DNA of 8,994 nt from Kofleriaceae bacterium (GCA_024642805.1 JAHEAK010000152.1:575-9568), one strand, 5' to 3'. Shown: positions 1 to 6,838, counted from the first letter of the stretch. Numbers and translations: made by a program. The notes: generated by a model from the letters alone, not told the origin.

Positions 1-1
1 C

Positions 2-151
2 TGGGACCAGGGTGTTGCCGGCATGAAGATCGGTGGCAAGCGCAAGCTGACCATTCCCCCTGAGCTTGGCTATGGCGCACGCGGGGCGGGCAACGTCATT
101 CCGCCCAACGCCGTGCTGGTCTTCGAAGTCGAACTGCTCGGCCTGAGCTAG
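2..151 (+). CDS. FKBP-type peptidyl-prolyl cis-trans isomerase, C-terminal fragment
   Basis: Only the last 49 codons are in the window; the gene begins upstream of base 1. FKBP enzymes catalyse cis-trans isomerisation of Xaa-Pro bonds and act as folding catalysts. The fragment reads WDQGVAGMKIGGKRKLTIPP, then ELGYGARGAGNVIPPNAVLV, then a closing FEVELLGLS strand. This is the FKBP signature end: the 'G.k.G.kR.l.iP...aYG..g....IPpna.L.F.veLl' block that builds the hydrophobic active-site pocket. The fragment ends right after the last core strand, as in short FKBPs with no C-terminal extension. Whether the protein is cytoplasmic, periplasmic or lipidated cannot be told without the N-terminus. 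The stop codon TAG lies 11 bp from the stop of the convergent lipoprotein gene, with a hairpin at the junction. Family call is firm; subtype is not determined. Confidence 0.93.
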   Translation, partial: WDQGVAGMKIGGKRKLTIPPELGYGARGAGNVIPPNAVLVFEVELLGLS

Positions 152-155
152 GCCG

Positions 156-180
156 TTGACGCTCAGGGACTGAGCGTCAA
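156..180. terminator. Hairpin at the convergent gene junction, candidate bidirectional terminator
   Basis: A perfect inverted repeat with 10-bp arms TTGACGCTCA (156-165) and TGAGCGTCAA (171-180) flanks a 5-base loop. It lies immediately after the FKBP stop codon (149-151) and contains the stop codon of the minus-strand lipoprotein gene (163-165). Position and stem length fit a shared terminator for both convergent transcripts. No clear T-run follows on either strand, so a classical Rho-independent mechanism is not well supported. It could instead act as a 3'-end stabiliser or block transcriptional readthrough collisions. Confidence 0.5.
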
Positions 181-2376
181 ACCACTCTGCTCGCACTGCA
201 CACTGCTTCCGCTTAGGGAACTCGGTAGTTGCAGTGCGCCGCAGACCTCTTGATAGCTGTAGTCGGCGGGCGTCAAGAGTGGCTCGTAACGGCTCTCCGG
301 GGCTGCCAGGCCACTGAGGAGAAACTGCGGCGTTGACAGGAGCATGCCGCAGTAGCCGCGCAGGTTGTCATTCAGGTTGCTTACATCTTCAAAAGCTGTG
401 TCGACGCTAGCACCGAAGAAGAGTTCGATACCAGCGAGCTCGGAGAGACCGGATTCGCGCGCCTGATGGTCGATGCGCGCTTGACCGATGATTCTGTCTT
501 TCACGGCGGCAACCAGGTCGCCGAGGGTGCTGCCGGGGGTGGCGGCAGCGGCGGCCAAGACACCATCGATGAAGTCGGGTTGAGGGTCAGTCTTGCGGCA
601 TGCTCCAAAGCGATCCTCGAAGACCAGGCGCGCTTGAAAGTCGAGGCCGCGGAAACCGCGATCGCCTGGCTTGAGAAAAACACCTAGTCCGCCCAAGAGC
701 AGGCGCTGCTCATCGGTGTCGGGTTCGTTGTCGGAAGGCTCGTACTGACACCAGTACTTCTCCGCCAGGCAGCACTGACCCTGATTCTGACAGACGTTCT
801 TCATCTGCGAGCAACTTGGCAGGGCAGCGGCGCACTGATTGATCGAATCGGGCCGCTCGGGAAAGGATTCGAAGAAGGGACGGCGCCAGTCCAGTGCACC
901 ATACGCGGCGCTGAGCAAGGTGCGCGCCGACAGTGGCACCACGCCGTCGCCGGAACTATTGGCCCGCTTGTTTGCCTCCTCTTCCGCGATGGTCCAAGGA
1001 TCAAAAACCGGTGGAACCGAGTAGGGGCTGGCGCCACAACCTGCGGCGGGCTCGAGTCGATTGAAGTAGGCCGAGGTCACGATGGCAACCAAGAGCTCCT
1101 TCACCGAGAAATGACTCTTCACGAAGGACTCGGTGAGCTGCAACAAGAGGTCGCGACTCTGTTCGTTGCGCGGAAAGTGATTGGCGATGGTGAGACGCGA
1201 TCCGATCACTTCGGCCCAAACGCCATCGACGATGTTGGAGGCGACCAGGTAGGCGAAGGCGGCGTCAGGATCGGCGATGCTCTCGTCGGCAGCAAGCGTC
1301 AGCCCGTTGTTCGCGATGCTCTCGAATCCTGAGCGCAGGCTCTGCTCGAGATCGTAGACCGTGCTTCGGTCGCCGCTTAGCGAGGCAAAGCGGCCATCGA
1401 TGCCGGCCGGATCCGCGCTCAGATTGCCAAGGAAGAAGCCTCCGCAGCTGAGATCCCAATCCCAGGGCTGGTTGTTGCCGGTCTCGCCAAAGAAGCGGTC
1501 GGCCACAAAGCCATCAAAGCGAAAGGCTGCATGGGCGCGCTCGGGGGCGACACCGGTAGCTTCGCCGTAGATGGCCTCCTCGAAGAGGCCTGGCAAATCC
1601 CAGTGTCTTCGCAGGGCCGGATCGGCGTTGTCGGTGATCGATGCGGTGCTGTTGTGGCAGCCAAGGCAGGTGATGTCGCGATTGAGATAGGTGGCGTCGA
1701 AGACCAGTCCAAAGTCTTCGCGGCGAGCGAGCTCAGCTTGAACGAGCGGCACGTTGGCGGCCGGAATCGGTCTGCTGACCATGGCCATGATGTGCGCGCG
1801 ATAGACCGGAGACACATCATCGAGGATCAAGCTCGAACGCAAGAGGTCGAGCATCGTGAACTCGCCCTGGCCATCGCCACCGGCCATCGGTGCTGCATCG
1901 CGCACGAAGCCTGCCAGCGCACCCGCGTCGTCCTTGCGGCTGCGATCGCCGTAGCAACTCTGCATGCTCTGATCCTCGATGCGAGGCACTTGCAGCGCGT
2001 CCATGAAGTGCTCGGCCCAGCGATCGAGGTAGGCCGGGTCGCGCAAGAGCATGCGAGCGACAGTGGCGTAGGGGTCGACGGCCTCGAGCGGCCCGGCATC
2101 ACCTGCGCTTGCCTCGAGGTTGCGCTTGCGAATGGCAGCCATCAAGTCGCTGTACACGTTGACGCTTGCCTGCGACTTTGGCCGATAGCCGAGCAGCGCC
2201 AGGTGCGCACTGCGCACGAAGGCCTGATCCGAGTCGGTGCACTGATCGAAGGTGGGCGCTGTGCTTGCGTCGGGCACGCCGGCGTCGCTATTGGCAGGAT
2301 TGCCATCGGAGCCACAAGCGAGCAGGCTGGCGGTGAGCAGCGTTGCGCTGAGCAGGTTGGAGAAGATGGATTTCAT
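163..2376 (-). CDS. DUF1549-like lipoprotein with one CxxCH motif, partner of DUF1501 protein
   Basis: A 737-residue predicted lipoprotein. It has a short basic n-region, a hydrophobic stretch and a lipobox-like LLAC with Cys21, then an Asp/Ala/Gly-Pro linker (about 29-41) typical of exported myxobacterial proteins. Residues 237-241 are CLGCH, a c-type haem attachment motif inside a segment (about 225-262) that resembles the Cys-His block of DUF1549-family (cytochrome-c-like) proteins. A cysteine-rich patch (C515, C522, C529, C535, C536, C543) may form disulfides. The C-terminal segment around 675-690 (YCGMLLSTPQFLLSGL) resembles the closing motif of DUF1549/DUF1553/DUF1588-type proteins. Its ATG overlaps the stop of the upstream DUF1501 gene by 4 bp (ATGA), implying translational coupling. 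Families of this kind are repeatedly found beside DUF1501 genes, but their biochemical role is unknown. Haem binding is inferred from one motif only, and DUF1549 membership is by resemblance. Likely location: the periplasmic face of a membrane. Confidence 0.75.
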   Translation of the reverse strand: MKSIFSNLLSATLLTASLLACGSDGNPANSDAGVPDASTAPTFDQCTDSDQAFVRSAHLALLGYRPKSQASVNVYSDLMAAIRKRNLEASAGDAGPLEAVDPYATVARMLLRDPAYLDRWAEHFMDALQVPRIEDQSMQSCYGDRSRKDDAGALAGFVRDAAPMAGGDGQGEFTMLDLLRSSLILDDVSPVYRAHIMAMVSRPIPAANVPLVQAELARREDFGLVFDATYLNRDITCLGCHNSTASITDNADPALRRHWDLPGLFEEAIYGEATGVAPERAHAAFRFDGFVADRFFGETGNNQPWDWDLSCGGFFLGNLSADPAGIDGRFASLSGDRSTVYDLEQSLRSGFESIANNGLTLAADESIADPDAAFAYLVASNIVDGVWAEVIGSRLTIANHFPRNEQSRDLLLQLTESFVKSHFSVKELLVAIVTSAYFNRLEPAAGCGASPYSVPPVFDPWTIAEEEANKRANSSGDGVVPLSARTLLSAAYGALDWRRPFFESFPERPDSINQCAAALPSCSQMKNVCQNQGQCCLAEKYWCQYEPSDNEPDTDEQRLLLGGLGVFLKPGDRGFRGLDFQARLVFEDRFGACRKTDPQPDFIDGVLAAAAATPGSTLGDLVAAVKDRIIGQARIDHQARESGLSELAGIELFFGASVDTAFEDVSNLNDNLRGYCGMLLSTPQFLLSGLAAPESRYEPLLTPADYSYQEVCGALQLPSSLSGSSVQCEQSGLTLSP

Positions 2377-3920
2377 AGCGTGATCCCCAAGATGCGAGCG
2401 GTGGCTTTGAGGGCGGCGTCTTCCTCGCTGAGAGCACCGCGCACGTCGGAGACGGCGAAGGCCTCCTGTGCGAAGGGCCAGATGCCGAGGGCGAGCAGGG
2501 CGCCAATGCGATTCTCTGCGGGGGTAGCGGCGTTGTCGCTGCTGGCCGTGGAGTCGGGGCCGATGGCTCCAAAGATACCTTTCTCGGCATTGGTGATGGG
2601 CCCGCCAATGAAGGCCGTCGTGTAGCCGTAGGGATGGTGGTTGCGACCATCGCCACCGCCTTGCGGTGAGGCTGTACGGCCGAACTCGGTGTTGAGAATG
2701 ATAAGGGTGTCGTCGAGATCGAGCTTGCTCGGATCGTTTTCGCCAGGTTCGTTGATGATGGCCAGGAGGTTGCGGCTGAGGTTGTCGAAGTTGCGCGCGG
2801 TGTCGGCCGAGTTGCGAGTGTGGGTGTCATAGCCGCCGCCGCCGCTGGCCTCGAAGAGACCAATGTCGGAGACGCAAACGTAGCTAGCTGGCTCGCTCGG
2901 GTGGGTGAGCAAGTGGCGCGCTGCCTCAAGGCTCATGCCGGGAATGTCGAAGCTGCGATTGTCTCCACAAGCCTGGCCGGCGCGTGCCTGGAAGAGGCTC
3001 GGATCCATAACGTTGGCGATGGCATCGACGTTCTTGACGGTGGCTACCGCTTGCTCGACATCGGTCATGGCCGCGCTGCGCACGCGCTCTTGGTCGCCAG
3101 GCCAGCGCAAGCGATCGCGATACTGATCGACGTAGCTATCCATGAGCTGGTCGTAGCGCTCGCGAGCCGCGCCCACTTCATCGCGTGCCAGAAGATCACT
3201 GAAGCCCTCGACATTGGTGATGTTGATGGACAGAGGTCGGGCAATGCCCGGATGGAAACCGGTGGCGGCTGCCGCAGAGACGTTGTCGCCAGCGAGACCG
3301 CCCACAGCGAAGAGATAGGAGTGTGGTGCGGCGCGACTGGCAGGCGCACGCTCGGCAAAGAAGCGCTGGATGTGCGCACCCAGACCGGCGGCCGAGGGCC
3401 GACCCAAGGGTTGCCCGGTCAGCGCTTGCGGCACGGCGGCTTCATGAGGCTCGAGGTTGTGGCGCTGAACGATAATGCGCATGCGATCGATCAGATCCGT
3501 GCGGCCGCGCAATCGGTGAGCGAAGGGGCCTAGCTGGACGCTGGCACCATTGGCGTCAGTGGCGAAGAAGCTGCCGTGCGCCTCGCCATCGGGAAACAAG
3601 CAATCGCTGAGAGCGTTTTCGACGCTGCCCGAGCCGCCGCCTAGAAAGGCGTAGTATTGCTGGTTGGGAAATTGGGCGTCGTCGGGTCGCCCGTACTCCT
3701 CGACCATGTAGAAGGTTTCCCAGGGAGAAAGGCCACCGTAGAGAAAGACCTCCAAGACCTTTTTTGCTCGCCGCTCGGGCGGCAAGAGCACAGGAGCCGC
3801 CCCGGCTGGCAGCTCACCGAAGGGAGCGGCTTGGCTCCGGCGAGAGGAGAAGAAGGCCCCACTGACCGCCACGCTGGCGGCGCCGGCAGCACCGATTTTC
3901 AAAAATTTTCGACGGTTCAA
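2373..3920 (-). CDS. Tat-exported DUF1501 family protein
   Basis: A 515-residue protein from the TTG start at 3920. Residues 2-8 NRRKFLK are a twin-arginine motif, followed by an Ala/Gly/Val hydrophobic segment (9-24) and a likely cleavage site near SQA (about 29-31), so the protein should be exported folded by Tat. DUF1501 hallmarks are a GGGGYDTH block (D365, H367) and the EFGRT motif (412-416) followed by GRNHHPYG (425-432). The equivalent EFGRTP...GRDHxP region is the most conserved part of the family, which is usually placed in the alkaline phosphatase/sulfatase-like fold; here the usual Asp before His is Asn. The acidic and His residues could bind metal, but no substrate is known. The start was chosen because GGAGGAG lies 5 bp upstream of this TTG. 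An in-frame ATG at 3950 and a longer frame to 4133 lack a ribosome binding site and would put extra residues before the Tat motif. It is the first gene of a two-gene operon with the CxxCH lipoprotein. Confidence 0.88.
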   Translation of the reverse strand: MNRRKFLKIGAAGAASVAVSGAFFSSRRSQAAPFGELPAGAAPVLLPPERRAKKVLEVFLYGGLSPWETFYMVEEYGRPDDAQFPNQQYYAFLGGGSGSVENALSDCLFPDGEAHGSFFATDANGASVQLGPFAHRLRGRTDLIDRMRIIVQRHNLEPHEAAVPQALTGQPLGRPSAAGLGAHIQRFFAERAPASRAAPHSYLFAVGGLAGDNVSAAAATGFHPGIARPLSINITNVEGFSDLLARDEVGAARERYDQLMDSYVDQYRDRLRWPGDQERVRSAAMTDVEQAVATVKNVDAIANVMDPSLFQARAGQACGDNRSFDIPGMSLEAARHLLTHPSEPASYVCVSDIGLFEASGGGGYDTHTRNSADTARNFDNLSRNLLAIINEPGENDPSKLDLDDTLIILNTEFGRTASPQGGGDGRNHHPYGYTTAFIGGPITNAEKGIFGAIGPDSTASSDNAATPAENRIGALLALGIWPFAQEAFAVSDVRGALSEEDAALKATARILGITL

Positions 3921-3925
3921 GCTGG

Positions 3926-3932
3926 CTCCTCC
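3926..3932 (-). promoter_or_regulatory. Strong ribosome binding site that fixes the TTG start of the DUF1501 gene
   Basis: On the minus strand the sequence is GGAGGAG, then a 5-base spacer (CCAGC), then TTG at 3920-3918. It is nearly a full anti-16S complement at good spacing. It places the start directly before the Tat motif rather than at the ATG ten codons upstream. Confidence 0.75.
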
Positions 3933-3952
3933 AGTGTGGGAGAATGCCATAG

Positions 3953-3964
3953 GCGTGCGCACGC
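3953..3964. promoter_or_regulatory. 12-bp perfect palindrome in the divergent intergenic region, possible operator
   Basis: GCGTGCGCACGC is its own reverse complement. It sits 33 bp upstream of the DUF1501 TTG start and about 155 bp upstream of the hydrolase ATG. The intergenic region (3921-4117) has no convincing -35/-10 pair on either strand, and the palindrome is its most regular element. Binding by a dimeric regulator is only a possibility; chance occurrence in GC-rich DNA is not excluded. Confidence 0.22.
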
Positions 3965-4117
3965 TCGGGGCTGAAAACAGCTCTCTGCAAGCAAGTGTCA
4001 GGCGATGCCACACAAAGCGGGGCCACCTGCGAGCCTTGAGCGGGCTTCGACACGATCTCATGCGACTTGGCGCACCTCGGGCTTTGCGCGGGGCCTGGCC
4101 ACGCACGATGCTTAGCC

Positions 4118-4966
4118 ATGGTCCTTGCCACACCTACATCGGCGCCATTTTTGCCGCACTGCGCCACTCTCAGCGCCGAGGGCGCAGCTCCGACTCGCTG
4201 GATGCTCATGTTGCACGGCATCTATGGTCGCGGCGCCAACTGGCGAGCCGTTGCCAGGGCACTGAGCACCCACTGTCCTGACTGGGGATTCATTCTGGTC
4301 GATCTGCGCATGCACGGTGCTTCCATGGACGCGCCTTCCCCACACACCCTCGAGGCGTGTGCTCGTGATGTGATCGCTCTCATCGAGCAGCAGCGAGAGG
4401 AGGGTCGCCAGGTGCGGGCGATCTTGGGTCATTCATTTGGCGGCAAGGTAGCGCTAGAGGCGCAGCGACTCGGTGAAAGTCTTAGCACCCTGTGGCTGAT
4501 CGATAGCTCGCCGGGCGCAAGGCCAGGAGCGATGGACGATCCAAACAACACGGTCGTCAGTGTCCTGCGCATGCTGCAAACGCTTCCGCAAGAATTTGCG
4601 AACCGCTCGACCTTTGTCGACACGGTCGTGGCGCGCGGATTCCCCAAAGCGCTGGCGGACTGGTTAGCCATGAATCTCGAGCGCAGCGATGAGCACTATC
4701 GATGCATGCTAGATCCCTCGGCTATGCAAGCGCTTCTCGAAGACTATTTTCAGGCTGATCGCTGGCAGGTGCTTGAGCACAGCGCCGAGCCCGTGCGCTG
4801 TGTAGTTGCCACTCGTTCCTCGGCGCTTTCGAGCGCGGAGCAGGAGCGACTGGCAGACTTGCAGCGGGAGGGCAGGGCGATCATCACCCACATCGAGGGC
4901 AGCCATTGGTTGCACGTCGATGGCTTCGCTGAGCTCGTCGAATACCTGCGCTCGGCTCTCTGCTAA
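4118..4966 (+). CDS. Alpha/beta hydrolase, YbfF/ABHD11-like esterase
   Basis: A 282-residue protein with the alpha/beta-hydrolase motifs in order: HG at 33-34 in LMLHGIYGRGANW (oxyanion-hole loop), VDLRMHGAS at 61-69, nucleophile elbow GHSFGGK at 104-110 with Ser106, the LIDSSPG strand end with Asp129, and GSHWLH near the end with His263 as the likely catalytic base. The HG-(I/L)-(F/Y)-G...NW, DLRxHG and GHSxGGK combination is characteristic of the YbfF/ABHD11 group of small esterases and thioesterases. There is no signal peptide, so it is probably cytoplasmic. The substrate cannot be read from sequence. ATG 4118 was chosen because it leaves about 30 residues before the HG motif. No clear ribosome binding site precedes it, and an in-frame TTG at 4067 could extend it by 17 residues. 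It is divergent from the DUF1501 operon and 139 bp upstream of the kinase gene, with no obvious functional link to either. Confidence 0.87.
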   Translation: MVLATPTSAPFLPHCATLSAEGAAPTRWMLMLHGIYGRGANWRAVARALSTHCPDWGFILVDLRMHGASMDAPSPHTLEACARDVIALIEQQREEGRQVRAILGHSFGGKVALEAQRLGESLSTLWLIDSSPGARPGAMDDPNNTVVSVLRMLQTLPQEFANRSTFVDTVVARGFPKALADWLAMNLERSDEHYRCMLDPSAMQALLEDYFQADRWQVLEHSAEPVRCVVATRSSALSSAEQERLADLQREGRAIITHIEGSHWLHVDGFAELVEYLRSALC

Positions 4967-5092
4967 GGCCACGGGGCGACCGGCATGCTCCAGGTGATCT
5001 CGTGGCACGGCTTCGGTCCCCTGGTAGCTAAGCAGGCCACATGTCGTATGGGCCGCCCGGGTCGCCATTCGCGTGGGTAGCCGAAAGCGCGC

Positions 5093-5098
5093 TATAAT
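5093..5098 (+). promoter_or_regulatory. Perfect -10 box (TATAAT) just before the kinase start
   Basis: TATAAT ends 7 bp upstream of the ATG at 5106. Initiation at the usual distance would fall at about 5105-5106, giving a leaderless or nearly leaderless mRNA. No hexamer 16-19 bp upstream resembles TTGACA. The only Shine-Dalgarno-like string, AGGA at 5100-5103, is just 2 bases from the ATG, too close for normal use. An AT-rich perfect hexamer in this GC-rich intergenic DNA is suggestive but unproven. Confidence 0.45.
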
Positions 5099-5105
5099 CA
5101 GGACG

Positions 5106-6782
5106 ATGGATGGAGCGGCGCAGGAGCAACGGACCGTTGGTCGTTACTCGCTGTTGAGCAAGATTGCGGCGGGTGGGATGGGGGCGGTGCACCTTGCAAG
5201 GCTCGATAGCATGCAGGGCGTCGAACGCTTCTTTGCGATCAAATTGCTGCTGCCGCAGTTCGCCGAGGACAAGAGCGTCGTCGACATGTTCGTGACCGAG
5301 GCTCGTATCGCCTCGCGCATCACCCATCCCAACGTCTGCCAGGTCTTCGAGCTAGGTATCGAGCGCGACGAACTCTTCATCTGCATGGAATACCTCAAGG
5401 GGATTCCCGCAACTTCTATTCTCAAGACCCACAAGCCGCTCAATCCGGTGGCGACCTCCATCGCCGTCGCCATCGTCCAGCAGACCTGCGCAGGACTGCA
5501 GTTTGCCCATGATCTCAAGGGAGACGATGGGGCGCCCCTCGGCGTTGTTCATCGCGACATCTCTCCTGGCAACATCTTCTTGACCACGACGGGCAACATC
5601 AAGGTGCTCGACTTCGGCGTCGTCAAAGCCAAGGACTCGTCCTACAAGACTCGAACCGGTGCTCTCAAAGGCAAGTTTGGCTACATGTCGCCCGAGCAGA
5701 TCATGGCCGAGGAGATCGATCACCGCTCCGACATTTTCAGTCTCGGTATCGTGCTCTTCGAGCTATTGACCAATCGTCGACTCTTCACGCGCGAATCCGA
5801 GTACGCCACGCTCAAGGCCATTACCGAGACGCCCATACCCGAGCTCATCAGTCTGCGACCGGACTTGCCACGCGAGCTAAACGACGTGCTTGCCAAGGCA
5901 CTTGCCCGCAAGGTCGATGACCGCTACTCGTCGATGAAGGAGTTCTCTCTGGCCCTCGGCGCGGCCATGAAAGACAACGGCGGCGTCGCCGATAGCGCCG
6001 CGATTGCTGACTACCTAGAGACAAAATTCACCTACCAGCTCGGTCAGATCGAGAAGATGCTGCAGGAGGTGCGCGACGCGCCGGCCTTCACTCCTGAGCC
6101 ATCACAATCAGGACGCGGTCTCGCTGACGACGACGGCCCCAAGACCGAGATTTTGGCAGGAGCCCCACTCGCGACACCCGAGGCGCCCATCATCGCAGAC
6201 CGTCCCAAAGCTGGCCGTGGCATTGGCCTCGTGTTGGCGATCGCCCTGGTCGGGGTCGGGGTGGTCGCATTGGCACTTGTTCTTTTGCTCAAGAAGGACG
6301 ATCCGGTACCGGAGGCAGCACGCATCGTGGTGGAAGGTCAGGTGCGTCCTGAGGATGGCGATTCCCAACGAGCGCTGACCAAGCGAGCTGACGCCGGCGT
6401 AGTGGTGTCCCCGATGGACGCCGGCGCTGTGGCTGCGCACAGCGATGCCACCACGAGCCCCGTCAAGCAAGACAAGCATCGCTGCGAGAGCAAGGAGGGG
6501 GTCGCGGCTCGCAACCGCTGCTACGTTGCACAGTCCGGCCGCAAGTTGAGCAAGTGTCTCAGCGAGCATGCGGTGGAAATTTCGGGCTCACCGGAAATCA
6601 GCTTGAGCTTCGACTTAAATAAGCGCGGTCAGGTGCTCGCTGTCGAGATTTCGCCGGCCGCGCTCGCCACCACGGCACTGGGTACCTGCGTCATGGGTAT
6701 TGCAAACGCTATTCGATTCGGGCCGCAAGAGGACGACATCCGCTTTCGGATTCCCCTGACGATCAACAGCGTCAACCGCTGA
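5106..6782 (+). CDS. Membrane-anchored Ser/Thr protein kinase with AgmX/PglI-like C-terminal domain
   Basis: A 558-residue protein. The cytoplasmic kinase domain (about 14-285) shows the Gly-rich loop AAGGMGAV (21-28), the ATP-anchoring Lys46 in FAIK, the helix-C Glu65, the catalytic loop HRDISPGN (149-156; Asp151, Asn156), the DFG triad (169-171), a Thr/Ser-rich activation loop and the MSPEQ motif (194-198). The Lys usual in HRDLKPxN is Ser153, a variant common in myxobacterial kinases. A Pro-rich linker leads to one membrane helix (about 372-395). The exported part has a low-complexity DAG stretch (428-450) and a C-terminal domain (about 458-555) with C460, C472, C484 and C528. The 'C....L..C' spacing, the G-Q-V strand and the closing FRIPLTI strand resemble the AgmX/PglI C-terminal (TonB-like) fold. 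It probably phosphorylates cytoplasmic targets in response to envelope cues. ATG 5106 is preferred over GTG 5073, which has no ribosome binding site. It is the first gene of a probable cluster with the barrel and FecR genes. Confidence 0.92.
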   Translation: MDGAAQEQRTVGRYSLLSKIAAGGMGAVHLARLDSMQGVERFFAIKLLLPQFAEDKSVVDMFVTEARIASRITHPNVCQVFELGIERDELFICMEYLKGIPATSILKTHKPLNPVATSIAVAIVQQTCAGLQFAHDLKGDDGAPLGVVHRDISPGNIFLTTTGNIKVLDFGVVKAKDSSYKTRTGALKGKFGYMSPEQIMAEEIDHRSDIFSLGIVLFELLTNRRLFTRESEYATLKAITETPIPELISLRPDLPRELNDVLAKALARKVDDRYSSMKEFSLALGAAMKDNGGVADSAAIADYLETKFTYQLGQIEKMLQEVRDAPAFTPEPSQSGRGLADDDGPKTEILAGAPLATPEAPIIADRPKAGRGIGLVLAIALVGVGVVALALVLLLKKDDPVPEAARIVVEGQVRPEDGDSQRALTKRADAGVVVSPMDAGAVAAHSDATTSPVKQDKHRCESKEGVAARNRCYVAQSGRKLSKCLSEHAVEISGSPEISLSFDLNKRGQVLAVEISPAALATTALGTCVMGIANAIRFGPQEDDIRFRIPLTINSVNR

Positions 6783-6798
6783 GAGCGGCTCTTTATTT
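6776..6798 (+). terminator. Weak hairpin plus T-rich tract at the kinase stop codon
   Basis: CCGCT (6776-6780), GAG loop, AGCGG (6784-6788) form a short 5-bp GC-rich stem spanning the kinase TGA stop (6780-6782), followed directly by CTCTTTATTT (6789-6798). The arrangement is terminator-like, but the stem is short and the T-run is interrupted. If it works, it would reduce rather than abolish transcription into the downstream barrel gene, making the cluster's expression unequal. Confidence 0.28.
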
Positions 6799-6838
6799 AG
6801 CGAGCAAGAGTGGGCGAGGCGTGATCTGGAGACTGGAC

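Larger units (their letters stand above)
3921..4117. other. Divergent intergenic region between the DUF1501 operon and the hydrolase
   Basis: These 197 bases must hold the 5' ends of two divergent transcripts. Besides the minus-strand ribosome binding site and the 12-bp palindrome, I see no confident -35/-10 pair, riboswitch or RNA gene. Long frames cross it on both strands without ribosome binding sites and are not credible coding sequence. Confidence 0.5.

Noticed and set aside
1531..2625. A 364-codon plus-strand open frame antisense to the CxxCH lipoprotein and the end of the DUF1501 gene
   Set aside because: It runs fully opposite two genes with recognisable domains, crosses their junction, and its translation has no motif or signal I recognise. 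Long antisense frames are expected in GC-rich coding DNA.
2820..3533. A 237-codon plus-strand open frame antisense to the DUF1501 gene
   Set aside because: It overlaps the conserved DUF1501 core on the opposite strand and shows no domain; treated as a shadow.
3980..4010. Sigma-54-like TGACAC...TTGCA string on the minus strand upstream of the DUF1501 gene
   Set aside because: The -24 element is GA rather than GG, and the spacing to the GC of the -12 element is one base short of the strict 10; sigma-54 promoters tolerate this poorly.
3921..4133. N-terminal extension of the DUF1501 frame up to 4133
   Set aside because: The extra residues are Arg/Pro-rich shadow sequence with no ribosome binding site and would bury the Tat motif about 70 residues inside the protein.
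4975..5066. Inverted 7-mers GGCGACC (4975-4981) and GGTCGCC (5060-5066) between the hydrolase and kinase genes
   Set aside because: The arms are short, about 80 bp apart and GC-rich; chance is the simplest explanation, and no terminator or operator pattern goes with them.
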